Below, in pieces: positions 7,907 to 16,827 of a stretch of 64,000 bases of DNA. Position numbers and translations under genes: made by a program. How positions within the stretch are numbered: position 1 is the stretch's first letter; every line of letters begins with the position of its first letter. Source of the DNA: Candidatus Accumulibacter propinquus (lineage in GTDB: Bacteria; Pseudomonadota; Gammaproteobacteria; Burkholderiales; Rhodocyclaceae); NCBI GenBank assembly GCA_016714935.1, contig JADKBU010000004.1, positions 27,826 to 91,825 on the forward strand, written 5' to 3'. Below the pieces are notes generated by a model, which was not told where the DNA came from, made no database searches, and saw nothing but the letters and a program-made list of their open reading frames with translations.

Positions 7907-9346
7907 ATGACATCAACACCTGCCCGATCCTGTGCGCTGTTCATGGCACTCATGCTTGCCTTGTCGCCGGCTGCGGCGCAGCAATCCCCATCGACGGTTT
8001 CGCCCGCGTCGGCCGCCGGCGGTCCGGCAGCGAACACCTTCTCGCAGCAGGAACTCGATCGCCTGCTGGCCCCGGTTGCGCTGTATCCCGATCCCTTGCT
8101 GGCGCAGGTGCTCATGGCGTCGACTTATCCCCTCGAGGTCGTCGAGGCGGCTCGCTGGGCCAAGGCCAATCCCAAGGTCACCGGAAAGGCGCTCGAGGAT
8201 GCAATGGCCAGGCAGTCGTGGGATCCTGCCGTCAAGTCGCTGGCCACCGTGCCGCAGGTGCTGCAGCAGATGAACGAGAATCTCGACTGGACCCAGAAGT
8301 TGGGAGACGCGTTCCTCGCGCAGCAGCAGGACGTGATGAACACGGTGCAGGGTCTGCGTGCCAGAGCCGATGCCGCCGGCAATCTGAAGTCCTCGCCGCA
8401 GCAGGTGGTGAAGACCGAGAAACAGGGTAGCCAGACGATCTACGTCGTCGAATCGCCAAAGCCGGACGTGGTGTATGTGCCGACCTACAATCCGGCGGTG
8501 GTGTATGGGACCTGGTGGTATCCGACACCGCCATACGCCGTGTACCCGCCGGCCTATGTCTATCCACCCGGCCTCGCATTCGCGACCGGCGTTGTCGTCG
8601 GCGCGGCGATCTGGGGTGCCTGCAGCTGGGGTTGGGGGCGCAGCAACGTTGACATCAATGTCAATCGCTACAACTCGTTCAACCGCACGAATATCAGCAG
8701 CAGCAACTGGAATCATAATGTCGAGCACCGTCGTGGGGTGGCCTATCGGGACCAGAATGTTGCCCGCCAGTACAACCGCGGCAGCAATGCACAGGCCGCC
8801 AAGGCGCGCGAGGATTTTCGTGGCCGCGCCGAGAGCGGACGTTCGGAACTCAAGGGCATGGATCGGGGCGAACTCGACCACCGCGTCAAGGACGCCGATC
8901 GCGGAGCACGGGAAAACCTGGGTGGCCGAGGCGATGCGGGGCGGGCTGATGCCGGTCGAGCCGAGCCCAGGAGCAGGGATCGCGGTGAAGTGAGCAACCG
9001 CATGCAGAATGGCGAACGTGGCAGCGGTGCATCGGGGCGTGACCGCGGCGACGCTGGCGGCGCGCAGAATCGTGCCGCCGGCATGCACGACCGTTCGGCT
9101 GGTGGAGGCTTCTCCGGGGTGGGCAATGGTGCGTCGACGCGTGAGGCGAGTCAGCGCGGCAGTGCCAGCCGGGCGGATGCAGGCGGTCGGGGAGGCGGTG
9201 GCGCCAGCTTCGGCGGTGGCGGGGCCGGTCGGGGAGGTGGTGGCGGAGCCAGTTTCGGCAGTGGCGGCGGCCGGGGAGGTGGCGGTGGCGCAGGCTTCGG
9301 GGGAGGTGGCGGTGGCCGAGGTGGCGGCGGGCGTGGCGGCCGTTAA
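7907..9346 (+). CDS. DUF3300 secreted protein with glycine-rich tail
   Basis: The ATG at 7907 has a GAGGA site 6 bases upstream and opens a signal peptide ending SPAAAQ. Residues ~45-210 form the DUF3300 domain, with LLAPVALYPDPLLAQVLMAS, Trp-rich repeats of YP.EVVEAARWA type and VYVPTYNPAVVYGTWWY. A short hydrophobic segment (residues ~225-245) precedes a low-complexity Asn/Arg/Asp-rich stretch and a Gly-rich tail made of RGGGG and ASFG units. The stop is about 37 bases before the DUF2950 gene, with which DUF3300 is commonly paired. Function is unknown; secretion is inferred. Confidence 0.85.
   Translation: MTSTPARSCALFMALMLALSPAAAQQSPSTVSPASAAGGPAANTFSQQELDRLLAPVALYPDPLLAQVLMASTYPLEVVEAARWAKANPKVTGKALEDAMARQSWDPAVKSLATVPQVLQQMNENLDWTQKLGDAFLAQQQDVMNTVQGLRARADAAGNLKSSPQQVVKTEKQGSQTIYVVESPKPDVVYVPTYNPAVVYGTWWYPTPPYAVYPPAYVYPPGLAFATGVVVGAAIWGACSWGWGRSNVDINVNRYNSFNRTNISSSNWNHNVEHRRGVAYRDQNVARQYNRGSNAQAAKAREDFRGRAESGRSELKGMDRGELDHRVKDADRGARENLGGRGDAGRADAGRAEPRSRDRGEVSNRMQNGERGSGASGRDRGDAGGAQNRAAGMHDRSAGGGFSGVGNGASTREASQRGSASRADAGGRGGGGASFGGGGAGRGGGGGASFGSGGGRGGGGGAGFGGGGGGRGGGGRGGR
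9185..9345 (+). repeat. In-frame 42-45 bp tandem repeat encoding Gly-rich tail
   Basis: Three imperfect units begin GGTCGGGGAGG, GGTCGGGGAGG and GGCCGGGGAGG at about 42-base spacing and encode GRGGGGASFGGGGA-like units, with a partial fourth unit before the stop. Copy number is likely variable between strains. Confidence 0.75.
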
Positions 9347-9382
9347 TCCCCTTTGACCATCACTTTCTGCGGAGAAACGATC

Positions 9383-10324
9383 ATGAAACTGAAGAACACG
9401 ATGAAGGCGCTCGCGGCCGCCCTGCTGATCACGATGGCCCCAGCGATCAACGCGGCACCGCCGGCAGCGGCGGCACAGACGGTCGTGCACCAGAGTTTTG
9501 CCACGCCTGAAGATGCCGCACGCGCGCTGGCGGACGCGGTGCGTGCGCAAGACGTCAAATTGCTCCTGAACGTCGTTGGCCCGGCATCCCGGAGTTGGCT
9601 ATCGAGCGGTGACGAGGTTGCGGATCGGGAAAGCTGGCGGAAGTTCCTGGTCGATTACGATCGCAAGCACAGCATCAGCCAGGTGGCCGATGGCCGGGCG
9701 ATCCTGCTGGTCGGCGACGGTGACTGGCCGTTCCCGGCGCCTCTGGTGCGCCAGGGTGATGGCTGGGTTTTCGATTCTGCGGCGGGTCGCGAGGAAGTCA
9801 TCAACCGCCGGGTCGGCCGGAATGAGCTGGATGCGATCCAGACCCTGCTGGCCATCGTCGATGCCCAGCGCGAGTATGCCGCGACTGACCCCGACGGCAA
9901 TGGGTCGGTGGACTACGCCCGGCGCTTCGTGTCGTCCGAAGGGACCAGGGACGGCCTCTTCTGGCCGGTCGAGGCAGACGAGCCGCCAAGCCCCCTGGGG
10001 CCGCTGGTCGGCGCCGCGACGCGCGAGGGCTATGGCAAGAAGGGTGGCCAGCCGCAGCCCTATCACGGCTATCGTTATCGAATGCTGACTGCGCAGGGCA
10101 AGGACGCCCCGGGCGGCGCCTACAGCTATCTGGTCAGGGATCGGCTTATGGGTGGTTTTGCTGTCGTCGCGTATCCGGCAAAGTATGGGATCTCGGGTGT
10201 GATGACCTTCATCGTCAACCACGACGGTACGGTTTTCCAGAAGAATCTGGGCAAAGCCACCGAAGTGGAGGCGATCAGGATGCGCAGCTTCAATCCGGAT
10301 GCCAGCTGGAAGAAGGTCGAGTAG
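9383..10324 (+). CDS. DUF2950 family secreted protein
   Basis: A 313-residue protein. The ATG at 9383 follows a GGAG site and starts a signal peptide (MKLKNTMKALAAALLITMAP, ending INAAP). The body has family-typical segments: FATPEDAARALADAVR, LLVGDGDWPFPAPLV, GWVFDSAAGREEVINRRVGR, and PYHGYRYRMLTAQGKDAPGG near residue 230. It forms a two-gene unit with the DUF3300 protein directly upstream. No biochemical role is established from the sequence; both products should act outside the cytoplasm. Confidence 0.85.
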   Translation: MKLKNTMKALAAALLITMAPAINAAPPAAAAQTVVHQSFATPEDAARALADAVRAQDVKLLLNVVGPASRSWLSSGDEVADRESWRKFLVDYDRKHSISQVADGRAILLVGDGDWPFPAPLVRQGDGWVFDSAAGREEVINRRVGRNELDAIQTLLAIVDAQREYAATDPDGNGSVDYARRFVSSEGTRDGLFWPVEADEPPSPLGPLVGAATREGYGKKGGQPQPYHGYRYRMLTAQGKDAPGGAYSYLVRDRLMGGFAVVAYPAKYGISGVMTFIVNHDGTVFQKNLGKATEVEAIRMRSFNPDASWKKVE

Positions 10325-10342
10325 GGTACCGGCCATTCTGCA

Positions 10343-10376
10343 GGGCGCTGATCGGCATCCTGCAGGATGCCGCCCT
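10343..10376 (+). terminator. Hairpin after the DUF3300/DUF2950 pair
   Basis: GGCATCC and GGATGCC pair perfectly around TGCA (10354-10371), flanked by GGGCG and GCCCT that may extend the stem. The tail is pyrimidine-rich (CTCTCTCCTTT) rather than a T run. Confidence 0.45.
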
Positions 10377-10479
10377 CTCTCCTTTGCGGCGCCTTGTGAT
10401 CCGTTGTCCGTCACGCTTCGGCATGGACAGCGCCCTGTCAAATCGGCCATAATCGCGCCATCTGTCCACCGCCCCTGCC

Positions 10480-11013
10480 ATGAAGTTCCTCTTCGATCTT
10501 TTCCCCGTCATCCTGTTTTTCGTTGCCTACAAAGTTGCCGGCATCTACGCGGCGACCGGCGTGGCCATGGCGGCGACCTTTGCCCAGATCGGCTGGCTGT
10601 GGTTCAGGGGTCGGAAGATCGACACCATGCTCTGGGTCAGCCTGGTGATCATCACCGTCTTTGGTGGCTTGACCTTGCTTCTGCAGGACGAGGACTTCAT
10701 CAAGTGGAAGCCGACGGTGCTTTACTGGGCGTTTGCGGCGGTGCTGTTTGGCGGCACCGTCTTCTTCAAGAAAAACCTGATGCGTGTGCTGCTGGCTGAA
10801 CAGATGGAATTGCCTGACGTCGCATGGGCCAAGGTCAACTGGTCGTGGATCGGTTTCTTCGTCTTCATGGGGATCGCCAATCTGTTCGTGGCTTTCAACT
10901 TTTCCACCGACGATTGGGTCAACTTCAAACTGTTCGGTGCCACCGGGCTGATGCTGGCTTTTGTTCTCGCGCAAGGCTTGCTGCTGCAGAAGTACATCGA
11001 GGAGAAAGAATGA
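10480..11013 (+). CDS. yciB: Inner-membrane septation protein YciB (IspZ/IspA-like)
   Basis: A 177-residue inner-membrane protein with five or six hydrophobic segments, starting MKFLFDLFPVILFFVAYKV as in the family. Conserved parts include DTMLWVSLVIITVFGGLTL, FIKWKPTVLYW and the end LLLQKYIEEKE. YciB affects cell envelope synthesis and septation; mechanism is not settled. Its stop overlaps the start of the next gene by four bases (ATGA), so yciB, the YciI-like gene, bolA and the PPIase gene form an operon. Confidence 0.95.
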   Translation: MKFLFDLFPVILFFVAYKVAGIYAATGVAMAATFAQIGWLWFRGRKIDTMLWVSLVIITVFGGLTLLLQDEDFIKWKPTVLYWAFAAVLFGGTVFFKKNLMRVLLAEQMELPDVAWAKVNWSWIGFFVFMGIANLFVAFNFSTDDWVNFKLFGATGLMLAFVLAQGLLLQKYIEEKE

Positions 11014-11315
11014 TGTTCTACGCCATCGTCGGTGAGGATCGCCTGGACTCGCTGGTGCAGCGCCTCGCCGCCCGGCCGGCGCACGTCGAGCGTCTCAAGG
11101 CGTTGCAGGAAGAGGGCCGTCTCTTGCTTGCCGGTCCGTTTCCGGCCATCGACTCTCCTGATCCCGGGCCTGCAGGTTTTTCGGGAAGCCTGATCGTTGC
11201 CGAGTTCGCTTCACTCGAGGCCGCCCGAATCTGGGCCGATGCCGATCCCTATGTCGCCGCCGGAGTTTACGCGACGGTTGCCGTGAAGCCGTTCAAGAAA
11301 GTGCTTCCGGCGTGA
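11010..11315 (+). CDS. YciI-like protein
   Basis: A 101-residue ferredoxin-fold protein of the YciI family. MMFYAIVGEDRLDSLVQRLA, the central LQEEGRLLLAGPFPA and the Asp/His-type pocket residues (ADADPYVAAGVY) match the family; GAF and DP positions are retained. YciI proteins are small cytoplasmic dimers, some with dehydrochlorinase-like activity; the substrate here is unknown. It overlaps yciB by ATGA and bolA by four bases, so translation is probably coupled. Confidence 0.9.
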   Translation: MMFYAIVGEDRLDSLVQRLAARPAHVERLKALQEEGRLLLAGPFPAIDSPDPGPAGFSGSLIVAEFASLEAARIWADADPYVAAGVYATVAVKPFKKVLPA

Positions 11316-11629
11316 CTGCAAAGCACGCGGGGAGCACAGCCTGCAACGTCGAAACGATCATCCGGCAACGTCTCGCGGTCCTCGATCCGATTCGACTTGA
11401 AGTGATCGACGACTCGGCTCGGCACGCGGGCCATGCAGGTGCCAAAAGCGGCGGCGGGCACTATCGTCTGCTGATCGTCGCTGCCACCTTTGCCGGCCAG
11501 GCTCGGCTGGCTCGTCACCGCTTGATCCATGCCGCGCTTGGCGACCTGCTGCAGACCCGGATTCACGCCCTGAGTATCCAGGCGCTGACCGCAGCGGAAG
11601 TTGCATCGACGGCCGCGACGGTTTCCTGA
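11312..11629 (+). CDS. bolA: BolA family protein
   Basis: A 105-residue BolA-fold protein starting at GTG 11312, inside the previous stop. The middle holds the BolA pattern LEVIDDSARHAGHAGA..GGGHYRLLIVA followed by ARHRLIHAALGDLL and the conserved IHALSIQALT. BolA proteins pair with monothiol glutaredoxins in iron-sulfur handling or act as stress regulators. The yciB-yciI-bolA-PPIase order is common in Betaproteobacteria. Confidence 0.92.
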   Translation: MTAKHAGSTACNVETIIRQRLAVLDPIRLEVIDDSARHAGHAGAKSGGGHYRLLIVAATFAGQARLARHRLIHAALGDLLQTRIHALSIQALTAAEVASTAATVS

Positions 11630-11685
11630 TCAGAATGCTCGACCGCTGTACCCCAATACCCACTCCAACAGAAGGAAAACCAGAC

Positions 11686-12492
11686 ATGCACAAGCTCTCC
11701 AAACTGGCCAGCGCCCTGCTGCTCGGCGCGCTCATCTCGCTCCCGGCGATGGCTGCCGAAAAAGCCAAGCCCGCGGCGACCGGGACCGTAGCCACCGTCA
11801 ATGGGGTTGCCATTCCACAAAGCATCGCCAATGCTTTTGTCGCCGAGCAGAAGGCACAGGGCGCCCCGGATAGCCCGGAACTCAAGAAGGCGGTCCGCGA
11901 AGAACTGATCCGTCGCGAGTTGCTGGTCCAGGAAGCCAAGAAGCTGGGCCTCGACAAGAACCCCGATGTGGCGGCACAGGCTGACCTGGCACGGCAGGCA
12001 ATCTTCATTCGGGCTTTCGTCCAGGATTTCGTCAAGAAGCATCCGATCAGCGACGAACAGCTCAAGGCTGCATACGACAAGATGAAAACCCAGATGGGCA
12101 ACACCGAGTACAAGGTACGTCACATCCTGGTTGAACAGGAAGATGACGCCAAGACGATCATCGCCAACCTCAAGAAGGGTGCCAAGTTCGACGACCTGGC
12201 GAAGCAATCGAAGGATCCAGGTTCGCGGGAGAAGGGCGGCGACCTGGGCTGGAGCAGCCCTGCCAACTACGTGAAGCCGTTCGGCGATGCGGTCGGTAGT
12301 CTGGGCAAAGGGAAGTACACCGAAACCCCGGTGAAGACCGATTTCGGCTATCACGTCATCCTGCTTGAGGACAGCCGCCCGCTGACCCCGCCGCCGTTTG
12401 ACCAGATCAAGCAACAGATCGCGCAGCGCCTGCAGCAGGAGCAACTGCAGAAATTCGTCGGCGAACTGCGCAGCAAGGCCAAGGTCGATTAG
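11686..12492 (+). CDS. Periplasmic parvulin-type peptidyl-prolyl isomerase
   Basis: A 268-residue SurA/PpiC-type foldase. The ATG at 11686 follows GAAGGA and opens a signal peptide (cleavage near LPAMAAE). Residues ~25-130 are a helical SurA_N-like chaperone part. The parvulin domain (~135-235) shows VRHILVEQEDDAKTII, GGDLGWSSPANYVKPF and TDFGYHVILLED, which include the active-site residues. It probably assists outer-membrane protein folding. It ends the yciB operon and faces purL. Confidence 0.93.
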   Translation: MHKLSKLASALLLGALISLPAMAAEKAKPAATGTVATVNGVAIPQSIANAFVAEQKAQGAPDSPELKKAVREELIRRELLVQEAKKLGLDKNPDVAAQADLARQAIFIRAFVQDFVKKHPISDEQLKAAYDKMKTQMGNTEYKVRHILVEQEDDAKTIIANLKKGAKFDDLAKQSKDPGSREKGGDLGWSSPANYVKPFGDAVGSLGKGKYTETPVKTDFGYHVILLEDSRPLTPPPFDQIKQQIAQRLQQEQLQKFVGELRSKAKVD

Positions 12493-12506
12493 GACCCGCA
12501 ACGGCA

Positions 12507-12531
12507 CAGGCGCTGCACCGCGCGGCGCCTG
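12507..12531 (+). terminator. Possible terminator after the PPIase gene
   Basis: CAGGCGC and GCGCCTG pair around an 11-base loop just after the PPIase stop. There is no clear T tail. The following 160 bases up to purL contain no gene that I can see. Confidence 0.3.
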
Positions 12532-12693
12532 TTGCCTTGCCGGACGCTATTCGACAGTGGTTCCAGCTTTGCGCAATTCCAGGATGGCCGGGTAGCCAGC
12601 CGGGAAGAGCAGTCTGCCGGGACGATTCACAATCCTGTTGAAATGGGCCGAACTGGGCGCAGGTGATCGAGCGGCTGCGCCCGTGACCGTCAT

Positions 12694-15600
12694 TTACCCC
12701 ACCCATCGCCGCGCATTGCGGAACATGCGCAGCCATGGCGAATCGTGCCAGCCGCGCGCGTCCCAGTCGGCCGGGTGCCAGGACATCTGGACGCTGCGGA
12801 AGACACGCTCGGGGTGTGGCATCATGATCGTGAAACGACCGTCGGGAGTCGTGAACCCGTTAGCGCCGGCCGGCGAACCATTCGGGTTGTAGGGATAGAC
12901 CTCGGTTGCCTGGCCGTGGTGGTCCACGTAACGCACGCTGACCAGCGCGTCGGCTTGCTGTGCCGGCGAAGCAAATACCGCCTGCCCCTCGCCATGCGAG
13001 ACGACGACCGGCAGGCGGCTGCCGCCCATGTCGGCAAAGAGGATCGACGGCGAGACAGGGAGTTCGACCAGCGAGAGGCGCGCTTCGAACTGCTCGACGC
13101 GGTTACGCACGAAACGTGGCCAGGCATCGGCGCCGGGGATCATTTCCTTCAGGGCACTCATCATCTGACAGCCGTTGCAGACACCGAGGGCAAAGGTGTC
13201 CGGGCGGTCGAAGAAAGCCGCGAAGTTGTCGCGTGCGCGTTCGTTGAAGAGGATGGTCTTCGCCCAGCCCTGACCTGCTCCGAGCACATCGCCGTAGGAA
13301 AAACCGCCGCAGGCGACGGCGCCCTTGAAATCGCCGAGCGCGACGCGGCCAGCGAGAATGTCGCTCATGTGCACATCGATGGCGGCGAACCCGGCGCGAT
13401 CGAAAGCGGCCGCCATCTCGACATGGCCATTGACGCCCTGCTCGCGCAGGATCGCCATGCGCGGCCGGGCGCCGGTGTGAATGAACGGGGCGGCGACGTC
13501 GACGGCGGGGTCGAAGCTCAGCGTCACCGACAGCCCCGGGTCGGTGGTGTCGAGAATGCGGTCGTATTCCTGCTGCGCACATTGTGGGTGGTCGCGCAAC
13601 TGCTGCATGTGGAAACTGGTCTCCGACCAGGCGCGCTGCAGATCGATGCGCTTCTCGTTGAGCACGGCCCTGGCGTTGCGGATGACGCGGATCTGATCCC
13701 AGGGGTTGGGAGCGCCGATGAAGTGGCTGCAGGCGCCTAGTCCGACGGCGCGCAGAAGGTGCATGACCCGGTGGCGTTGGCTACGTCGAATCTGCACAAC
13801 GGCGCCGGCTTCCTCGCAGAACAGCGCCCGCATCAGCAGTTCGAAGGAACGGCCGCCGAGCAGATTGGGGCGCTTCTCATTGCCGTCGACGTCGTTGACC
13901 AGCGGGTCGAAACACAGTCCGTCGGTATCGATCGAAACACCGCAGTGGGCGGCGAAAGCCATCTCGCAGACGGTCGCAAAGAGACCGCCGTCGGCGCGAT
14001 CGTGGTAGGCGAGCAGCAGATCCTCGGTGGCCAGTTGTCGCAGCGCGGCGAAGAAGGCGCGCAGGCGCTGCGGGTCGTCGACGTCGGGCGCGGCGCTGCC
14101 GGTGGCGTTATAGACCTGTGCGAGCGCCGAACCGCCGAGGCGGTTGCGGCCAGCGCCGAGATCGATCAGCAGCAGGTCGGTTTCCCCGGCGTCGAGTACC
14201 AGTTGCGGGGTCAGCGTGCGGCGCGCATCCTGCACGCGCGCAAAGCCGGTGACGACCAGCGAGAGGGGTGAAACCACCTGTTTCTGGCGGCCCCGCTCCT
14301 CGCCATCGGTTTCCTGCCAGGCGCTGCGCATCGACAGCGAATCCTTGCCGACCGGAATCGCGACGCCGAGTTGCCGGCAGAGGTCGGAGACTGCCCGGAC
14401 GGTGTCGAACAGGCGTGCATCCTCGCCCGGAAAGCCGGCGGCGGCCATCCAGTTGGCCGAGAGTTTGACATCGCCGAGCGTCGCGATGTCGGCGGCGGCC
14501 ATATTGGTCAGCGCCTCGGCGACTGCCATGCGGCCTGAAGCCGGGGCATCGACGACGGCGACCGGCGTGCGCTCGCCGATCGCGAAGGCTTCGCCAAGGT
14601 AAGTGTCGAACCCCATCAGGGTCACCGCCACGTCGGCACAAGGCACCTGCCACGGGCCGACCATCTGGTCACGCGCGGTCAGGCCGCCGACGCTGCGATC
14701 GCCGATGCTGATCAGGAAGGTCTTGTCGGCGACCGCCGGCAGACGCAGCACGCGATAGGCGGCTTCCCCGAGGTCGACCGCAGTGGCATCGAAGGGCACC
14801 GTCAGCGCAGGCAGGTGTGCCGCGCTGCGCGTCATGCGCGGCGGTTTGCCGAGCAGTGCGGCCAGGTCCATATCGACCGGATGGTTGCCGAAATGACGAT
14901 CGCTGACCAGCAGGCGCCTTTCGCTGGTGGTCACGCCGACGACCGCGAAGGGGCAACGCTCGCGCTCGCAGAGCGCCGAGAATTCCGCGAGGCGGCCTGG
15001 AGCAATGGCCAGCACGTATCGTTCCTGGGCTTCGTTGCACCAGATCTCGGCGGGCGACATGCCCGGTTCCTCGATCGGTACGGCGCGCAATTCAAAACGG
15101 GCGCCGCTGCCGGCGCCATGCGCCAGTTCGGGCAGGGCGTTGGAGATCCCGCCGGCGCCGACGTCGTGTATCGACAGGATCGGATTGCCGTCGCCCGGAA
15201 CAGAAGCGTCCGCGGTCGGTGTGCCCATTTGCCAGCAACGGTCAATGACTTCCTGCGCCCGACGCTGGATCTCGGGGTTGCCGCGTTGCACCGAGGCAAA
15301 GTCGAGATCCTCGCTGTTGCTGCCGGTGCTCATCGAACTGGCGGCGCCGCCGCCAAGCCCGATCAACATTCCCGGGCCGCCGATCTGGATCAGCAGCGTG
15401 CCCGCTGGCAGCTTGTCGGCCTTGAACGACTGCCCGGCGGCGATGTTGCCGACACCGCCGGCGAGCATGATCGGCTTGTGGTAGCCGCGCATGACCTGAT
15501 CGTCGCCGTGGCCGGTGAACTGTTCATAGGTGCGGAAGTAGCCGGCGAGATTCGGGCGGCCGAACTCATTGTTGAATGCGGCCGCGCCGATCGGTCCTTC

Positions 15601-16713
15601 GAGCATGATAGCCAGCGCCGAGGCGATGCGTCCCGGACGGCCATACGCGGCGCTTGGCATTTCCCAGGGCTGTGGAAAATTCGGGATCCTGAGGTTGGAG
15701 ACCGAAAAACCGCAAAGGCCGGCCTTCGGTTTGGAGCCGCGGCCAGTGGCACCCTCGTCGCGAATCTCGCCGCCCGATCCGGTCGCCGCTCCGGGGAAAG
15801 GCGAGATCGCCGTCGGGTGGTTGTGTGTCTCGACTTTGGCAAGTATGTGCGTCTGCTCTTCCCGATAGCCGTAACAGCCGTCGGCACCGGGATGGAAGCG
15901 TGCGACCAGAGCCCCTTCGATGACCGATGAATTGTCGGAATAGGCGACGATGGTGCCCGCCGGGTGTGCCTGGTGTGTCTCGCGGATCATTCCGAACAGG
16001 GTTTCGTCGCGCATTTGTCCGTCGACGATCCAGGACGCGTTGAAGATCTTGTGCCGACAATGTTCGGAGTTGGCTTGTGCGAACATCATCAATTCGACGT
16101 CGGTAGGGTCGCGCTGCGCCTGCAGGAAGAGATCGACGAGGTAATCGACTTCATCCTCGGACAGCGCCAGCCCCAGGCGCTTGTTGGCGTCAACCAGTGC
16201 TGCACGACCGCCGGCCAGCAGGTCGACACTGCTCAGCGGCTTCGGTGCAAAGTGACGGAACAGCTCGGCAACCTGTGCAAAGTCGCCGAGCACGGATTCG
16301 AGCATGCGGTCGTGCAGCAGGGCAGCGACGCGGCTCTGCTCGGTCGCCGACAAATGACGTCTGGGTGCGTGCAGCCGGTAGGCAATGCCCCGCTCGATGC
16401 GGATGATGGCGCGCAGGCCGCAGTGGCCTGCAATGTCGGTGGCTTTCGACGACCAGGGCGAGATCGTCCCGATACGCGGGGTGACCAGAAACAGTTCGCC
16501 GCCTTCCGTTTCGTCTTCCCGGCGCTCTTCGAGCAGCGCCGCAAGCTGGCGACGTTCGATTTCGCTGAGCGGCCGCCGGCAGGCGGCGAAGTGCCAATAG
16601 TCGGCGGCAGCGATGCGCGCTCCGGGAACGGCAATGGCCACCGCCTGCTGCAGGCTCTGCAGGCGGAAGGACGAAACGGCGGGAGCGCCGCGAAGAAAGA
16701 GGATATCGGCCAT
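12694..16713 (-). CDS. purL: Phosphoribosylformylglycinamidine synthase, large single-chain type
   Basis: Fourth step of purine synthesis: converts FGAR to FGAM with glutamine and ATP. The 1339-residue chain is the large proteobacterial form with both parts fused. Seen are the N-terminal PurS-like region, linker, the FGAM motif FAQANSEHCRHKIFNASW (~residues 205-222), the first AIRS-like domain VETHNHPTAISPFPGAATGSGG, and the C-terminal glutaminase with nucleophile Cys in ALGVCNGCQMMS and the HPERVF triad segment. I chose the ATG at 16713, giving MADILFLRGAPAVSSF; the upstream in-frame extension is unlike the family. Confidence 0.97.
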   Translation of the reverse strand: MADILFLRGAPAVSSFRLQSLQQAVAIAVPGARIAAADYWHFAACRRPLSEIERRQLAALLEERREDETEGGELFLVTPRIGTISPWSSKATDIAGHCGLRAIIRIERGIAYRLHAPRRHLSATEQSRVAALLHDRMLESVLGDFAQVAELFRHFAPKPLSSVDLLAGGRAALVDANKRLGLALSEDEVDYLVDLFLQAQRDPTDVELMMFAQANSEHCRHKIFNASWIVDGQMRDETLFGMIRETHQAHPAGTIVAYSDNSSVIEGALVARFHPGADGCYGYREEQTHILAKVETHNHPTAISPFPGAATGSGGEIRDEGATGRGSKPKAGLCGFSVSNLRIPNFPQPWEMPSAAYGRPGRIASALAIMLEGPIGAAAFNNEFGRPNLAGYFRTYEQFTGHGDDQVMRGYHKPIMLAGGVGNIAAGQSFKADKLPAGTLLIQIGGPGMLIGLGGGAASSMSTGSNSEDLDFASVQRGNPEIQRRAQEVIDRCWQMGTPTADASVPGDGNPILSIHDVGAGGISNALPELAHGAGSGARFELRAVPIEEPGMSPAEIWCNEAQERYVLAIAPGRLAEFSALCERERCPFAVVGVTTSERRLLVSDRHFGNHPVDMDLAALLGKPPRMTRSAAHLPALTVPFDATAVDLGEAAYRVLRLPAVADKTFLISIGDRSVGGLTARDQMVGPWQVPCADVAVTLMGFDTYLGEAFAIGERTPVAVVDAPASGRMAVAEALTNMAAADIATLGDVKLSANWMAAAGFPGEDARLFDTVRAVSDLCRQLGVAIPVGKDSLSMRSAWQETDGEERGRQKQVVSPLSLVVTGFARVQDARRTLTPQLVLDAGETDLLLIDLGAGRNRLGGSALAQVYNATGSAAPDVDDPQRLRAFFAALRQLATEDLLLAYHDRADGGLFATVCEMAFAAHCGVSIDTDGLCFDPLVNDVDGNEKRPNLLGGRSFELLMRALFCEEAGAVVQIRRSQRHRVMHLLRAVGLGACSHFIGAPNPWDQIRVIRNARAVLNEKRIDLQRAWSETSFHMQQLRDHPQCAQQEYDRILDTTDPGLSVTLSFDPAVDVAAPFIHTGARPRMAILREQGVNGHVEMAAAFDRAGFAAIDVHMSDILAGRVALGDFKGAVACGGFSYGDVLGAGQGWAKTILFNERARDNFAAFFDRPDTFALGVCNGCQMMSALKEMIPGADAWPRFVRNRVEQFEARLSLVELPVSPSILFADMGGSRLPVVVSHGEGQAVFASPAQQADALVSVRYVDHHGQATEVYPYNPNGSPAGANGFTTPDGRFTIMMPHPERVFRSVQMSWHPADWDARGWHDSPWLRMFRNARRWVG

Positions 16714-16827
16714 GGTGGGCTGCAGAGAAGGGCAGGCTGAGCTGCGTTGGCGGGAACAACGGTGAGGGGCGATTATAGCCGACGCAAAGGGCATGCAAAG
16801 TCGAGCCCGTTGGGCTAGGATCCGGCA

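Noticed and set aside
5977..8115. 712-codon open frame on the minus strand
   Set aside because: Antisense to the dynamin-like GTPase, whose motifs are intact. High-GC shadow frame.
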